NCBI GenBank assembly: GCA_905250125.1
Contig: CAJNOL010000550.1
Location: 60,507 to 124,506 of the forward strand
Direction: 5' to 3'
Source of the DNA: Rotaria sordida
Lineage: Eukaryota > Rotifera > Eurotatoria > Philodinida > Philodinidae
Length of the DNA stretch: 64,000 bases
Shown: piece after piece, positions 63,582 through 64,000 of the stretch
Layout of the letters: the number at the start of each line of letters is the position of its first letter
How positions within the stretch are numbered: position 1 is the first letter of the stretch
The notes under the pieces: model-generated
The model's input: only the letters and a program-made list of their open reading frames with translations
What the model was told of the DNA's origin: nothing
The model's database searches: none
Translations under genes and position numbers: made by a program

Positions 63582-63703
63582 GGGTGTGAAAGTGGATATT
63601 AATGGAGATGGGTATGTGTCTGAATATTGACGATTCTTCTGTCTCCTTGTATCCAGATCCATCACGTAGATGCAGGCATAGAGCCATACTCACATCTCAC
63701 ACC
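63582..63703. repeat. G-rich/C-rich hairpin repeat, copy 5
   Basis: Starts CGGGTGTGAAAGTGGAT and ends ACTCACATCTCACACC; the ends pair with a few mismatches. Longest spacing between arms of the five copies. Confidence 0.6.
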
Positions 63704-64000
63704 TACCTTAAGGTGCATGGCAAAACAGAGGACAGCATTGCACAGAATGCATGCAGGTGACGAATTGAGGCCATCAAATACTCCTCCTGTTGGTTCACAA
63801 TAAAAAAGTTCTGATCAATCGAATCACATGAGGACCTTTTAATAATGAAAATTTGAAATCTGTCTTCGAATGTTGACACAGAACATAATCTTACGCTGCA
63901 ATGAAAATCTGAATTCAGATTTGAAAAAGCTATTGCTTTTGATTAATTCAATCTTCGAACTGTGTTCCTTTATTTTTTCATTGATAAGATCGGAATCGAA
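63704..64000. other. Right edge, no gene seen
   Basis: Nothing recognisable in the last 300 bp. Confidence 0.5.

Overview
The window is nuclear DNA of a small-genome invertebrate. It is strongly A+T-rich, the genes are split by many GT-AG introns (mostly 40-100 nt), third codon positions are nearly all A or T, and the predicted proteins are conserved animal proteins. Gene content, intron style and the mix of DNA transposons fit a bdelloid rotifer (a Rotaria-like species is my guess). That placement is inference; the sequence directly shows only a metazoan.

Layout. Left block, all on the minus strand: a cytochrome P450 (1503-4581), an ST7 family membrane protein (5065-12803), the K63-specific deubiquitinase ZUP1/ZUFSP (12955-15701), and an unrecognised Gln/Thr/Asn-rich nuclear-type protein with three or four SUMO-acceptor-like motifs (16751-21454). 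Middle (22-30 kb): a gene-poor stretch with the 3' part of a small coiled-coil gene on the plus strand, a WD40 gene remnant, many degenerate repeats and a broken IS5/Harbinger-type DDE transposase. Then CCDC180, a long coiled-coil cilium/sperm protein, on the plus strand in 30 exons (30722-46692). After a repeat-filled 6.5 kb gap come CPT1, the outer-mitochondrial carnitine palmitoyltransferase, in 17 exons (53179-59464), and TFG, the PB1-domain ER-export protein (60942-62423), both on the minus strand. I rebuilt P450, ST7, ZUP1, CCDC180, CPT1 and TFG exon by exon with consistent splice phases, giving 509, 603 (or 620), 451, 1568, 794 and 437 aa. The genes do not form one pathway. The only tight pair is ZUP1-ST7, with 152 bp between stop and start and an acceptor-like site just before the ST7 ATG, which suggests co-transcription or spliced-leader trans-splicing.

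The most unusual content is non-coding. The introns and spacers hold many fold-back elements of about 590-790 bp whose two halves are diverged inverted copies of each other. At least three copies (37.3, 45.8 and 47.8 kb) belong to one family, and several sit in introns, where sense transcription would yield long hairpin RNA. Around them are hAT-type MITEs (one with a 7/8-matching 8-bp target duplication), a piggyBac-type MITE with TTAA ends, a Tc1/mariner relic with two other elements nested in it, a dispersed repeat of about 0.1-0.9 kb (R1), and five copies of a short G-rich/C-rich hairpin. I saw no tRNA, rRNA or CRISPR array. All coordinates come from reading by eye; element edges are good to about 10 bp.
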